A stretch of 64,000 bases of DNA from NCBI GenBank assembly GCA_023435305.1, contig JAEYRV010000045.1, forward strand, positions 62,001 through 126,000, given 5' to 3'. The stretch comes from Bacillota bacterium. GTDB taxonomy: Bacteria; Bacillota; Clostridia; Acetivibrionales; DTU013. Positions 1-7,621 of the stretch are shown here, one piece after another. The notes below the pieces were generated by a model, which was not told where the DNA came from, did no database searches, and saw only the letters and a list, made by a program, of their open reading frames with translations. The first letter of the stretch is position 1, and every line of letters starts with the position of its first letter. A program made the position numbers and the translations under genes.

Positions 1-1042
1 GTCCATAAATCTCATATGCCTGTATTATTTTATCAAAACCAAAAAGGGCTATGTAAAAGGGATCGTGACAACGGTCCTGACGGCTGCATTTCTCATAATG
101 CCCTTTAAAACCTCTTATGCCTTCTGGACCGATGTGGTACTGGAGGACGAGTCGCTTTACAACTACCTGCAGGTGGCTGAAAATGGCAACTCGGTAATAT
201 TGTCGACCAATGTTGCCTTCGGTGTGCAATCGATATATACAAGAGACCAGACACTCTCAGGTTATTATTACGACTACGCTCTTATGTCTCCGCTGCTCCT
301 TCGGGACGGGAGTCTGGAAAACTCCGTTGACATACTGGTGCTGGGCATGGGCACAGGGACCTTTGCAAAAGAATGCAAGTACTTTTTTCCGAACAGCAAT
401 ATAACCGGTGTTGAAATAGATGAAAAAATCGTCGATCTTTCAAAGAAATACTTTCAGCTCACCGACGAAGAGGCAACCGTATATGTGAACGACGGCCGCA
501 CCTTCCTGTCATCACCCGAGGCGGGGATGTACGACATAATATTGTGCGATGCTTATCACGATATCACGATCCCCTTCCACATGGCTACAACTGAGTTCTT
601 TTCCGAAGTGAAGGAACACCTTAAGCCCAACGGCGTCTTAATGGTCAATATAAATATGAGAAGCGAGAATACCACTGAAATAACCGACTATCTGACCAAT
701 ACATTGAAAACCAGCATGGGCAAGGTATATAAATATGACATTCCTGGCATCACCAATACTCTGTGTTACTCCTCGGATGATGCGGATTGCCTGCAGAATC
801 TGAAGGATAATGTGTCAAAGCTGGAAAATGACCATCCATTAGCCACGCTGGCAGGGAGAGTACTAAAAGGCTATACCGAAGTCACCGATACCCGGTATAT
901 ATTGACTGATGATCTGGCGCCGGTGGAAGTACTTGGCCAGAAGCTGCTCAATGATGTCGTGGAGGACAGCCTGGACTACTTCAAGCAAGAACTGGAAGGC
1001 TCGGAGAACGGCATACTGGACGTTTTCAACATGCTTTCCTGA
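1..1042 (+). CDS. Membrane protein with C-terminal spermidine-synthase-like domain (5' end outside window)
   Basis: The reading frame is open from base 2, so the gene starts upstream of the window; the GTG at 65 is only an internal candidate. The first 40 visible residues contain the end of a hydrophobic membrane region. The rest is a Rossmann methyltransferase-like fold of the spermidine synthase family: glycine-rich VLGMGTGTF, acidic VEID for the nucleoside, NDGRTFL, and YDIILCDAYHD. The layout matches the fused transporter/spermidine synthase proteins of Clostridia, whose real substrate is usually unproven. Aminopropyl transfer is family knowledge, not shown here. A strong terminator follows directly. 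Confidence 0.75.
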   Translation, partial: SINLICLYYFIKTKKGYVKGIVTTVLTAAFLIMPFKTSYAFWTDVVLEDESLYNYLQVAENGNSVILSTNVAFGVQSIYTRDQTLSGYYYDYALMSPLLLRDGSLENSVDILVLGMGTGTFAKECKYFFPNSNITGVEIDEKIVDLSKKYFQLTDEEATVYVNDGRTFLSSPEAGMYDIILCDAYHDITIPFHMATTEFFSEVKEHLKPNGVLMVNINMRSENTTEITDYLTNTLKTSMGKVYKYDIPGITNTLCYSSDDADCLQNLKDNVSKLENDHPLATLAGRVLKGYTEVTDTRYILTDDLAPVEVLGQKLLNDVVEDSLDYFKQELEGSENGILDVFNMLS

Positions 1043-1047
1043 TAATG

Positions 1048-1074
1048 GGCCGGCTAAGCAAAAGCCGGCCTTTT
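1048..1074 (+). terminator. Intrinsic terminator of the spermidine-synthase-like gene
   Basis: An 8-bp perfect stem (GGCCGGCT with AGCCGGCC) closes a short loop and is followed by TTTT. It lies six bases after the stop codon. The next gene converges from the minus strand and ends at the edge of the hairpin. Confidence 0.8.
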
Positions 1075-1376
1075 CAGCTGTAGCACAGCTGGTTTTCATT
1101 GTAAAAAAGCAGGAACAGATCCTTTATGATTTCATTCATATTATCCGGCGTCACATGAAAAAGCTGTCCCCCGTCGATCTGTATACAAATCACGATCCGG
1201 TATTTATCGCTGTTGTCAATGACCGCGCTGATTATGTCAACGGCTTCTACCGGGCTTGTGTACTCACATATCCAGCCATCCTCATTTATCATCTGAACTT
1301 CGCTTTCATAATAGCTTTCAAGGAACCGTTTCAGCTCCCCTTCCCTCCATGACCACATATTGACCGTAAGACTCAT
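1074..1376 (-). CDS. Hypothetical protein, 100 aa
   Basis: I do not recognise the family. The start at 1376 is chosen because AAAGGAG sits six bases upstream of that ATG; an ATG at 1415 lacks a site. The product begins MSLTVNMWSW, is soluble, acidic, mixed alpha/beta and has no signal peptide or membrane segment. It converges on the spermidine-synthase-like gene, with its 3' end touching the terminator. Codon use resembles neighbouring genes, so it is probably real, but no function can be assigned. Confidence 0.6.
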   Translation of the reverse strand: MSLTVNMWSWREGELKRFLESYYESEVQMINEDGWICEYTSPVEAVDIISAVIDNSDKYRIVICIQIDGGQLFHVTPDNMNEIIKDLFLLFYNENQLCYS

Positions 1377-1567
1377 TTTGATCTCCTTTAAGTTGTGTTC
1401 AGAAATAGTATACATTAATAATTATTTAATTGGACAAAATTAAAGAAATACCTTTATGTAATTTTTTCAATGAATGTATTACATAGTTATTTTTCATGCA
1501 AATTGTATTATTATTGGGCTTTTAACTCATAATAAATCTGCATCGTCACAGGCTGGAGGTATTTTCA

Positions 1568-2572
1568 TTGCAAAACATAATAAGGCTGACGAAAATCGTT
1601 ATTTTAACAATATCCATTCTGTTTATGCAGGCCGTCGCTGCAGGTTGTTCAAAAAATGAGGGCCAACAGCAGAATGCGCAGCTTCAGGCTGCCAAGGAGA
1701 AACAGTCCCAGGAAAAGGAATCAGAAAAGCTGAAAAAGGTCGAAGCGCAAATCGAAATGCTGTTTGAAGCTCTCGACGGACCCTTTGTTAAAACCGATAA
1801 ATCAGGTGGTGATACAGAGGGTCAGAATGAAGGCACACAGCATGAGGGCACACAAAAAGAGAACCAGCAGCAAAGTACGCAGCAAGGTGAACAGCAGGGA
1901 GACAAACAACAAGGCGGCGGAAAGGATGACGATCAACAGCAAGGCACACAGCAGGGCGGGCAGGAAGGCGGCGGACAGCCCGAGGGCGTTGGACAGCCTG
2001 AGAGTAAGCAGCAGAACGGTGGAAAGCAAGCTGCACAACAACAGCCGGACAAGTGGTCCGAGGTTGGCAAGATCATTAACAAACTGCACTATCAATGGAA
2101 TGATCTGATGCCCGATATAGCTAAAAAAGGCGCTGATATGAAACTGGTCGACAATTTCGACAATGCCTTGAACACTTTGACAACAACCATCGAATCCAAG
2201 AATCAGGACAATGTACTGATCTCAGCAAACAAGCTGTACTCGCAAATACCTGACCTGTATTCACTTTACCGTGTAAAAATGTCTCCCGAGGTAAAAAGGA
2301 TGATCTACTACACCAGGAATATCATCCTGGTATCCTCCAAAGATGGCTGGGAGCAAGTCGGTAAGGATAATGAGGACCTGGAGAAATCCTGGTCTCTGTT
2401 TCAAAATACACTTGAAAAAGAGCAGAAGGCAGTCGGAGACAAGCTTGACTTCTCTATATATGAACTCAAGAAGGTCATCACAGAAAAAAACAAACAGCTT
2501 ACCGACATAAAAGGCCGGATCGTCCTGAACAACATCAAGGAGCTCCAACAATCCTTCGAGAAGGAAAAGTGA
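1568..2572 (+). CDS. Secreted lipoprotein with Gln/Gly-rich linker
   Basis: The TTG start is supported by GGAGGT seven bases upstream. Residues 1-26 form a lipoprotein signal peptide ending VAAG before Cys27, so the protein should be lipid-anchored on the outer face of the membrane. Residues about 30-65 are charged and helical, about 75-155 are a low-complexity linker rich in Gln, Gly, Glu and Asp, and about 160-334 form a helical domain (starting KWSEVGKIINKLHYQW) of a type I cannot name. The gene stands alone between two terminators. The long linker suggests the C-terminal domain reaches into or through the cell wall; this is inference. Confidence 0.7.
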   Translation: MQNIIRLTKIVILTISILFMQAVAAGCSKNEGQQQNAQLQAAKEKQSQEKESEKLKKVEAQIEMLFEALDGPFVKTDKSGGDTEGQNEGTQHEGTQKENQQQSTQQGEQQGDKQQGGGKDDDQQQGTQQGGQEGGGQPEGVGQPESKQQNGGKQAAQQQPDKWSEVGKIINKLHYQWNDLMPDIAKKGADMKLVDNFDNALNTLTTTIESKNQDNVLISANKLYSQIPDLYSLYRVKMSPEVKRMIYYTRNIILVSSKDGWEQVGKDNEDLEKSWSLFQNTLEKEQKAVGDKLDFSIYELKKVITEKNKQLTDIKGRIVLNNIKELQQSFEKEK

Positions 2573-2573
2573 T

Positions 2574-2603
2574 CAAAAAAACCAGCATTATGCTGGTTTT
2601 TTG
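2574..2603. terminator. Bidirectional terminator between lipoprotein and DUF2383 genes
   Basis: ACCAGCA and TGCTGGT form a 7-bp stem with a 3-base loop. It is preceded by a run of A and followed by a run of T, so it can end transcripts from both converging genes. Confidence 0.85.
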
Positions 2604-2626
2604 TTTTGTCTCTGTTATCAGAACCT

Positions 2627-3070
2627 CTATTGCAGCTTATTATCCTGCATGAAATCCATCATCATTTCCAGATGGTGACGGTCCTTTTCCAGAACATCCT
2701 GAACTACTGACATGCTTTCCTGATCCAGATCGCCCTTTACGATCTCCTCGGCCATTTTTACTCCCTTGTCCTCACCAAAATAGGCCCGTTTCAACACATC
2801 GTCAGAATCCTTCCCCTTTGTCTGGAACTCCAGCTTCACCTGGGAAAACATTCCCGGTATCCCCGTGCCCTTGTCCGGTTCGGCGCCAAGGCTGCGGATC
2901 CTCTTTGAAAGTATTTCCGCATTCGTCCTGTGATTCGATCTGAAGTGTTCAAACTGTTCCCTTACCTTTTCGTCATCGACCTTTGTGATAAAGAGTTCAT
3001 ACGATTCAGCTGCCATCTGCTCACCCTTGAGCACTGTATTCAATTCCTTCACTGTAGTAGAATTATCCAT
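2627..3070 (-). CDS. DUF2383-like ferritin-fold protein
   Basis: The 147-residue product begins MDNSTTVKELN and reads as a four-helix bundle of the PA2169/DUF2383 type: KGEQMAAESYELFI in helix 1, HFRSNHRTNAEIL in helix 2, and DVLEKDRHHLEMMMDFM in helix 4, with Glu and His residues where ferritin-like proteins place them. Function in this family is not established; a stress or metal role is often proposed. A longer start at 3127 would overlap the upstream stop as ATGA but has no ribosome site and adds residues atypical for the family, so 3070 (after GGGTGG) is preferred. It follows the P-loop gene in a likely two-gene operon. Confidence 0.7.
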   Translation of the reverse strand: MDNSTTVKELNTVLKGEQMAAESYELFITKVDDEKVREQFEHFRSNHRTNAEILSKRIRSLGAEPDKGTGIPGMFSQVKLEFQTKGKDSDDVLKRAYFGEDKGVKMAEEIVKGDLDQESMSVVQDVLEKDRHHLEMMMDFMQDNKLQ

Positions 3071-3123
3071 GAGCACCACCCTTGATCCTTCTGAATGAAT
3101 TTCATTCAGTAGTATGCCCAGAA

Positions 3124-3534
3124 TCATTCAGCATATTTCTCAAGGAAAGCAGGCATTTCATCTGTCGGTCCGTTAAAGGTTATAAGAAATTCGGTATTGT
3201 GTTTTGCTGCCAGCTGGCTCAGCTTCTCAAAGAAAGCTTCAAACTCCTCCATTTTCTCATTTGTGATAAAGTTGAGCCTGTCGATGAAAATTCCCTCAAT
3301 ATCATAGTTTTGTGAAAGTATACCGCATAGGAAGCCGATAAAGCCGTCATTGTTGAGCTTTGGAAATTCAGATACATTTACGAACCTGATCTCATGCTTC
3401 AGGTCGTACATGAGCTTCGTACTGTCGTCGATAAAAACTACTGCTCCCTTAGCCTCCTTTGCCATATTGTTGGCCGAGCCGATCAGCGTTTTAGTTTTAC
3501 CCGTTCCTTTCGGGCCATACAGGACCTTGATCAT
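3124..3534 (-). CDS. Small P-loop ATP-binding protein
   Basis: The 136-residue product carries a Walker A motif at its N-terminus (YGPKGTGKTKT, residues 6-16) and a Walker B-like strand EGIFIDRLNF around residue 80. It has no further domain, membrane segment or signal. Such short stand-alone P-loop proteins occur in Clostridia, annotated only as ATP-binding proteins. AAGGAAGG upstream supports the start. It is followed by the DUF2383 gene with little or no gap, implying joint transcription. The biological role is unknown. Confidence 0.7.
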   Translation of the reverse strand: MIKVLYGPKGTGKTKTLIGSANNMAKEAKGAVVFIDDSTKLMYDLKHEIRFVNVSEFPKLNNDGFIGFLCGILSQNYDIEGIFIDRLNFITNEKMEEFEAFFEKLSQLAAKHNTEFLITFNGPTDEMPAFLEKYAE

Positions 3535-3561
3535 AATCGCTACCTTCCTTTTCTAAAATAA

Positions 3562-3590
3562 AGGACCGGATTTATCCGGCCCTTTTTATT
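3562..3590. terminator. Terminator downstream of the SSB-like gene
   Basis: CCGGA and TCCGG arms, extended by AAGG and CCTT with one mismatch, form a hairpin just past the stop at 3586. On the minus strand it is followed by TTTATTTT; on the plus strand by TTTTT. Confidence 0.6.
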
Positions 3591-4260
3591 CCATATCGCT
3601 GTTATCATCGCCGCTGTCGTCAGTATCCTTCTCCTTGCCTGCTATTTCCATCTTTGATACCGACACCTCGTATGCGACCTTGTTGATTACCTCTCCAGAC
3701 TCGAATTTTTTCTGGTAGGTCCTGCTTTGGATCCTTCCCCAGACCTTTATATTGTCACCTACCGCAAGTTTTTCTGAGAACCTGGCATTTCTGCCCCATG
3801 CGATACATGGTATGTAATCCGATTTGTTGTATGGACGGTTCACAGCCAGCAGTATATCCGTTATTTCTCTGCCGAACGGCGTTGTCCTGTAGATCGGCCT
3901 CTTACAGATATAGCCGTTGAGATAGATCTGGTTTGGATTTTTGATCTTCTTCTCATCCTCCAGAAAAACTATGTCTCTTGCAAAGACCGTCAGCAGCAGC
4001 TTGTTTCCCTCGGTGTTGTAGCTGTTGTATGAGCGGAACTGACCCTCGACCTCAATAATCGTCCCTATTATCAATTTATCCTTGCTGGCAAGCCTTTCCG
4101 AAATGGTAACAGGGATTTTATCGCTGCTGTCGCTCAGTCTGGGCACCTCAAGCATAAAATAATAGAATCCTTCACCGTAGACCTCATGACTGAACTCGAC
4201 ATTGGAAACAACCTTTCCGGAAATAGTCGCCATATTGTTCTCTATGATGTTTCCGACCAT
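3586..4260 (-). CDS. Single-stranded DNA-binding-like protein with two OB folds
   Basis: The 224-residue product looks like two SSB-type OB domains in tandem: residues about 10-100 (ISGKVVSNVEFSHEVYGEGFYYF) and about 110-205 (QIYLNGYICKRPIYRTTPFGREITDILLAVNRPYNKSDYIPC), followed by an acidic tail (DTDDSGDDNSDME) like that through which SSB proteins recruit partners. Canonical bacterial SSB has one OB fold and a tail ending DDDIPF, so this is a clostridial variant, probably additional to the housekeeping SSB. GGAGAG lies upstream of the ATG. It is apparently monocistronic. Confidence 0.7.
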   Translation of the reverse strand: MVGNIIENNMATISGKVVSNVEFSHEVYGEGFYYFMLEVPRLSDSSDKIPVTISERLASKDKLIIGTIIEVEGQFRSYNSYNTEGNKLLLTVFARDIVFLEDEKKIKNPNQIYLNGYICKRPIYRTTPFGREITDILLAVNRPYNKSDYIPCIAWGRNARFSEKLAVGDNIKVWGRIQSRTYQKKFESGEVINKVAYEVSVSKMEIAGKEKDTDDSGDDNSDME

Positions 4261-4497
4261 CCGACCCCCACTCTCCTCTCAAGTTTCATCTGTATTTTTT
4301 CGCATTTTTCTAATGTATGTTTATTCGAGAATGGCATGTTTTAGAATAAAAAAGTACTCCATACATCAGCGTCCCATATCTATATAAAATAAAACAAATT
4401 TTATTTACTAGTCCAGTCGCGTAATTTGGCTACTATGTTATATTATATTACATATTTTGCGACTTGCAAATCCCTGAATTCAAATTTTGGTATTCGA
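4261..4497. other. AT-rich intergenic region
   Basis: No gene or RNA is recognisable. It contains an AT-rich palindrome near 4386-4405 (AAATAAAA and TTTTATTT arms) that could be a weak hairpin. It must hold the promoter of the SSB-like gene and the end of the Mur-ligase-like transcript. Confidence 0.3.
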
Positions 4498-5160
4498 TTA
4501 CATTGTTGGGTTTTCGTTCAGACTGTTCAGGTCGATACCGTTCACGATGGCAAAGGATGCCGCCGCCAGCAGATCATGACTGTCGAGTTCTCCCGCATCG
4601 AGGTGTATCTTGTATTCCTGAGGTTCTATGATCTTTCCGCCGCGGGTGGAGATCGATCGCTGCAGGCAGCAGATAAAACCGTCTTTGAAGACCGTATCCC
4701 CTATGCTTGAGGTCGTTATGCTTGCTTTTGTGTTGAAGCCATAGGTAATGACCTTATGCCTCCTGCTGTTCAGAAGTCTTATCATTTCGCTATCATCCAC
4801 ATTTACGATAGCTACCCCTTTGTCATCGATAAGCGAAAAGACCTTTTCCAGTCCGGAGGTGTATTCATTTTTCTCATTGAGGTCGATATCATTGGATTTG
4901 TCGGTATATATCAGGATATCGAAGCGCAGTTCGTCAGATATGTATTTATCTATGTCCAGAACGTCCATTTTCAGGATCAGCATATCCACATTATTCTTTT
5001 CCAGCTCGCTTATATAGGCCGTTATTCTTCTGCTGTCCAGCCCGGGCATGCCTGCAGGGTCGATGACGCTTACTTTTTCACCTTTTGATGCAAGCATAGA
5101 ACTGATGATGCCAGCTGTCTGCAACTTGCCTTCACTGCCCAGAATACCTGCAATAAGCAT
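4498..5160 (-). CDS. Orphan Mur-ligase-like P-loop protein
   Basis: The 220-residue protein resembles only the central ATPase domain of Mur ligases. It has a P-loop-like GILGSEGKLQTAG at residues 5-17 in place of the usual GTNGKTTT, a VAIVNVDDSEMIRLL segment that matches the Mur ILNADDP region, and KVITYGF just after. The UDP-sugar domain and the C-terminal amino-acid domain are absent. The start at 5160 is chosen for the GGGG eight bases upstream. Whether it still binds ATP is uncertain because the TT after GK is lost. Its role is unknown; a regulatory or truncated paralogue of MurE is possible. Confidence 0.6.
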   Translation of the reverse strand: MLIAGILGSEGKLQTAGIISSMLASKGEKVSVIDPAGMPGLDSRRITAYISELEKNNVDMLILKMDVLDIDKYISDELRFDILIYTDKSNDIDLNEKNEYTSGLEKVFSLIDDKGVAIVNVDDSEMIRLLNSRRHKVITYGFNTKASITTSSIGDTVFKDGFICCLQRSISTRGGKIIEPQEYKIHLDAGELDSHDLLAAASFAIVNGIDLNSLNENPTM

Positions 5161-5220
5161 TTTTTCAACCCCATTTGTCAAATTGGTGATTCTATTCTAT
5201 GATGTGCTTTTTGATTCATT

Positions 5221-5991
5221 TTATGTGTTTTTTTGCTGACGCCCTTCATGATCTATGTAATAGTCCTCTCTCATTATGAGCTCAGATACGGGAACAAGCT
5301 TGTATCCTCCGGTTTTCAGATCCTTTACTATATCAGGAAGCAGCTTTGCCGTGTGGGGTGTGTCATTGTGAAAAAGTATAATAGAGCCGGGCTTTACTTT
5401 TGCCTCGATCCGCTGCAATATCTCCTCCCTGCTTATTCCCGGTTTCCAATCCAGAGAATCAACATCCCATTGGATCGAATAATAACCCAGCTGCTGAGCT
5501 TCGGACAACAGTGCATTACTGTAATCTCCATAGGGCGCCCTGAAAAGCTCACACTTTGAGCCGGTCAGCCTCTCTATGATCTCACCGCACTTTTTGATTT
5601 CAGAATTTGCTCTGCCTCCATCCAGGCCGCCCATTCTTAAGTGAGAATATGAGTGGTTTGCTGTATCATGACCCTCCTGCGCTATCAGCTTCACCATTTC
5701 AGGATTCTTCTCAGCCCATTGGCCCACCATAAAAAAAGTAGCCTTGACATCAGCAGTCTTCAAAGTATCCAATATCTGAGGTATATCATCAGCTCCCCAT
5801 GCGCAGTCGAACGTGATAGCCGCCAGCTTTTCATCTGTATCGACCGAATATATGGGAATCCTGCGCTGGACTGAAAAAACTCCGATGCCGCCCGCTGCAG
5901 GTGAGCCCAACACAGATACTATAATGATCAGGGATGTCAGCATCAGCAAATAGGCCGCCAGCCTGCGGTAATTGAAAACAAAAAGCTTCAT
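5221..5991 (-). CDS. pdaB: Polysaccharide deacetylase, PdaB type
   Basis: The 256-residue protein has an N-terminal membrane anchor (residues about 10-30) and a NodB fold outside the cell: motif 1 TFDCAWGADD, motif 2 HSYSH (metal-binding His), motif 3 RAPYG, motif 4 DVDSLDW, and motif 5 ILFHND. The order, the TFDCAWG variant and the length match the sporulation deacetylase PdaB/YlxY group, which acts on peptidoglycan during spore cortex maturation. GAGG precedes the ATG. The gene lies just downstream of htrA, separated by a strong hairpin. The sporulation role is from family knowledge. Confidence 0.8.
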   Translation of the reverse strand: MKLFVFNYRRLAAYLLMLTSLIIIVSVLGSPAAGGIGVFSVQRRIPIYSVDTDEKLAAITFDCAWGADDIPQILDTLKTADVKATFFMVGQWAEKNPEMVKLIAQEGHDTANHSYSHLRMGGLDGGRANSEIKKCGEIIERLTGSKCELFRAPYGDYSNALLSEAQQLGYYSIQWDVDSLDWKPGISREEILQRIEAKVKPGSIILFHNDTPHTAKLLPDIVKDLKTGGYKLVPVSELIMREDYYIDHEGRQQKNT

Positions 5992-6061
5992 TTTGATTAC
6001 CTCGCATAGACAAGATCATTTATATCTCTACTATACTATTTGTTTTTATCACAGATTATGC

Positions 6062-6123
6062 AAAAAAGCAGGGGGACGGTTTATGTGCCCCCTTTAAGCA
6101 CATGGACCGTCCCCCCCGCTTTT
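6062..6123 (-). terminator. Long GC-rich terminator hairpin after htrA
   Basis: The arms GCGGGGGGGACGGT and ACCGTCCCCCTGC, followed inward by ATGTGC and GCACAT, give a stem of about 22 positions with a few mismatches; TTTTTT follows on the minus strand. The mirrored GGGGGACGGT/ACCGTCCCCC block is more elaborate than other terminators in the window. Confidence 0.8.
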
Positions 6124-6136
6124 GTATGTGAAGGGT

Positions 6137-7519
6137 CTAATCTGTATTTTTTTCTTCACCAAGTATCATCTCAAGCATGAGTGTCTCTCCATCCCGGTAT
6201 ACCTCGACCATGACCTTGTCACCAGGCTTATGGGTATTTTTCTGGCTTTCCAGATCATTGAACTCAGTAATTTTCTTGCCGTCAAATCCAATTATGATAT
6301 CTCCTGTATGGATGCCTGCTTTATAAGCTGCGCTCAGCGCCTGTACTTCATATACGAGAAGTCCATCCGGCACCTTGAGCCTCTCTGCCTCTTCCTTCGT
6401 AAAGGTATTGTCGATCACTACGCCGATATACGGTCTGCCCTTGACATATTTGTGTTCGATGAGGCTTTCTGCGATCTCATTAGCCTTGTTGATCGGTATT
6501 GCAAAGCCTATCCCCTCAACGTCTGTGGCTGCTATCTTGATGGTATTTACACCGATCACCTGTCCCTTGGAGTTCACAAGCGCTCCGCCGCTGTTGCCGG
6601 GGTTTATGGCCGCATCGGTCTGCAGGAGCTTCAGTTCCTGTCCGTTGTCCATTACAATTGATCTGTTTATGCCGCTTATTATGCCGGCGGTAACCGATCC
6701 CATGTAATCCATGCCTCCCGGATTGCCGATGGCAACTGCCAGTTCGCCGGTTTTTGTCAGATCGGAATTTCCGAGTTCAGCTGCCGGTAAATCATCCAGT
6801 TCGACTTTCAGTACAGCTATATCTGTCTTCGAGTCTCTTCCGACTATTTGTGCCTTATACAGCTTGTTTTTATCGCCGGGCAGGACCACTTCGATCTTCG
6901 CACCGTCAATAAGCTTATTTGACATCTGGCTTGCCACTGCGCCTTCTATAACATGGTTGTTGGTCAGTATATAGCCGTCTTTTCTTATGATTATTCCCGA
7001 GCCGTATCCAACTCCGTTCCGCTCAATATCAAAGAAGAAGCCGTAATTGCTTCTGGCCGGTACAGTGATCTGGATACCGACTATCGAAGGTCCTACCTTC
7101 TCCGCTATTGCCTCAACGGGAGACGAAGACTGGGTTATCTCCACTTTCTTATAGATGCCGTTATCACCGATCGATGTCTGTGCAGTACTGGTCGGAGTCC
7201 CAAACAATCTCCCTGCTTCAGTACTGATGACCGGTGCAACGAAGACTGAGGCCGCCAGCATGGCTCCTGCTCCGAGCAATGAACTTAAGACTGATACAAG
7301 GATCAGATGACCGGCGCCAATTTTCCTCTGCTTTGTCTTTTTAACATTTTCAGTATAGTAAGGCTGGTTTTTAGGCTGCTGGGGCTGAGTATACTGTTGT
7401 TGTGGCTGCTGAGGCTCTGCCTGCGGCATTTCCTGAGATATAGTGCCGTGATCATTATTTATAGAATCACTTGTTTGATTATCATTCAAATCATTTATTT
7501 CATTATTGAACTCATCCAT
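6137..7519 (-). CDS. HtrA/DegP-like membrane-anchored serine protease
   Basis: The 460-residue protein has a Gln/Asn/Pro-rich cytoplasmic N-terminus (1-65), one membrane helix (about 70-98), a trypsin-like domain (about 135-340) and one PDZ domain (about 355-455). The catalytic triad is visible as His189 (TNNHV), Asp233 (KTDIAVLKV) and Ser310 (NPGNSGGAL). This is the Gram-positive HtrA layout; the enzyme degrades or refolds damaged exported proteins at the outer membrane face. GGAGGTAAT lies before the ATG. The gene is adjacent to a sensor kinase/regulator pair, which may control envelope-stress genes; that link is inference. Confidence 0.9.
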   Translation of the reverse strand: MDEFNNEINDLNDNQTSDSINNDHGTISQEMPQAEPQQPQQQYTQPQQPKNQPYYTENVKKTKQRKIGAGHLILVSVLSSLLGAGAMLAASVFVAPVISTEAGRLFGTPTSTAQTSIGDNGIYKKVEITQSSSPVEAIAEKVGPSIVGIQITVPARSNYGFFFDIERNGVGYGSGIIIRKDGYILTNNHVIEGAVASQMSNKLIDGAKIEVVLPGDKNKLYKAQIVGRDSKTDIAVLKVELDDLPAAELGNSDLTKTGELAVAIGNPGGMDYMGSVTAGIISGINRSIVMDNGQELKLLQTDAAINPGNSGGALVNSKGQVIGVNTIKIAATDVEGIGFAIPINKANEIAESLIEHKYVKGRPYIGVVIDNTFTKEEAERLKVPDGLLVYEVQALSAAYKAGIHTGDIIIGFDGKKITEFNDLESQKNTHKPGDKVMVEVYRDGETLMLEMILGEEKNTD

Positions 7520-7621
7520 ATATATTACCTCCCTGTCAGCATTGTGTGCGAGTTTGCTTATTAATCTTATACCCTTATTGTAAAGCCGCTATTTGAAAAA
7601 TCTATGAATAATCTGTTAACA

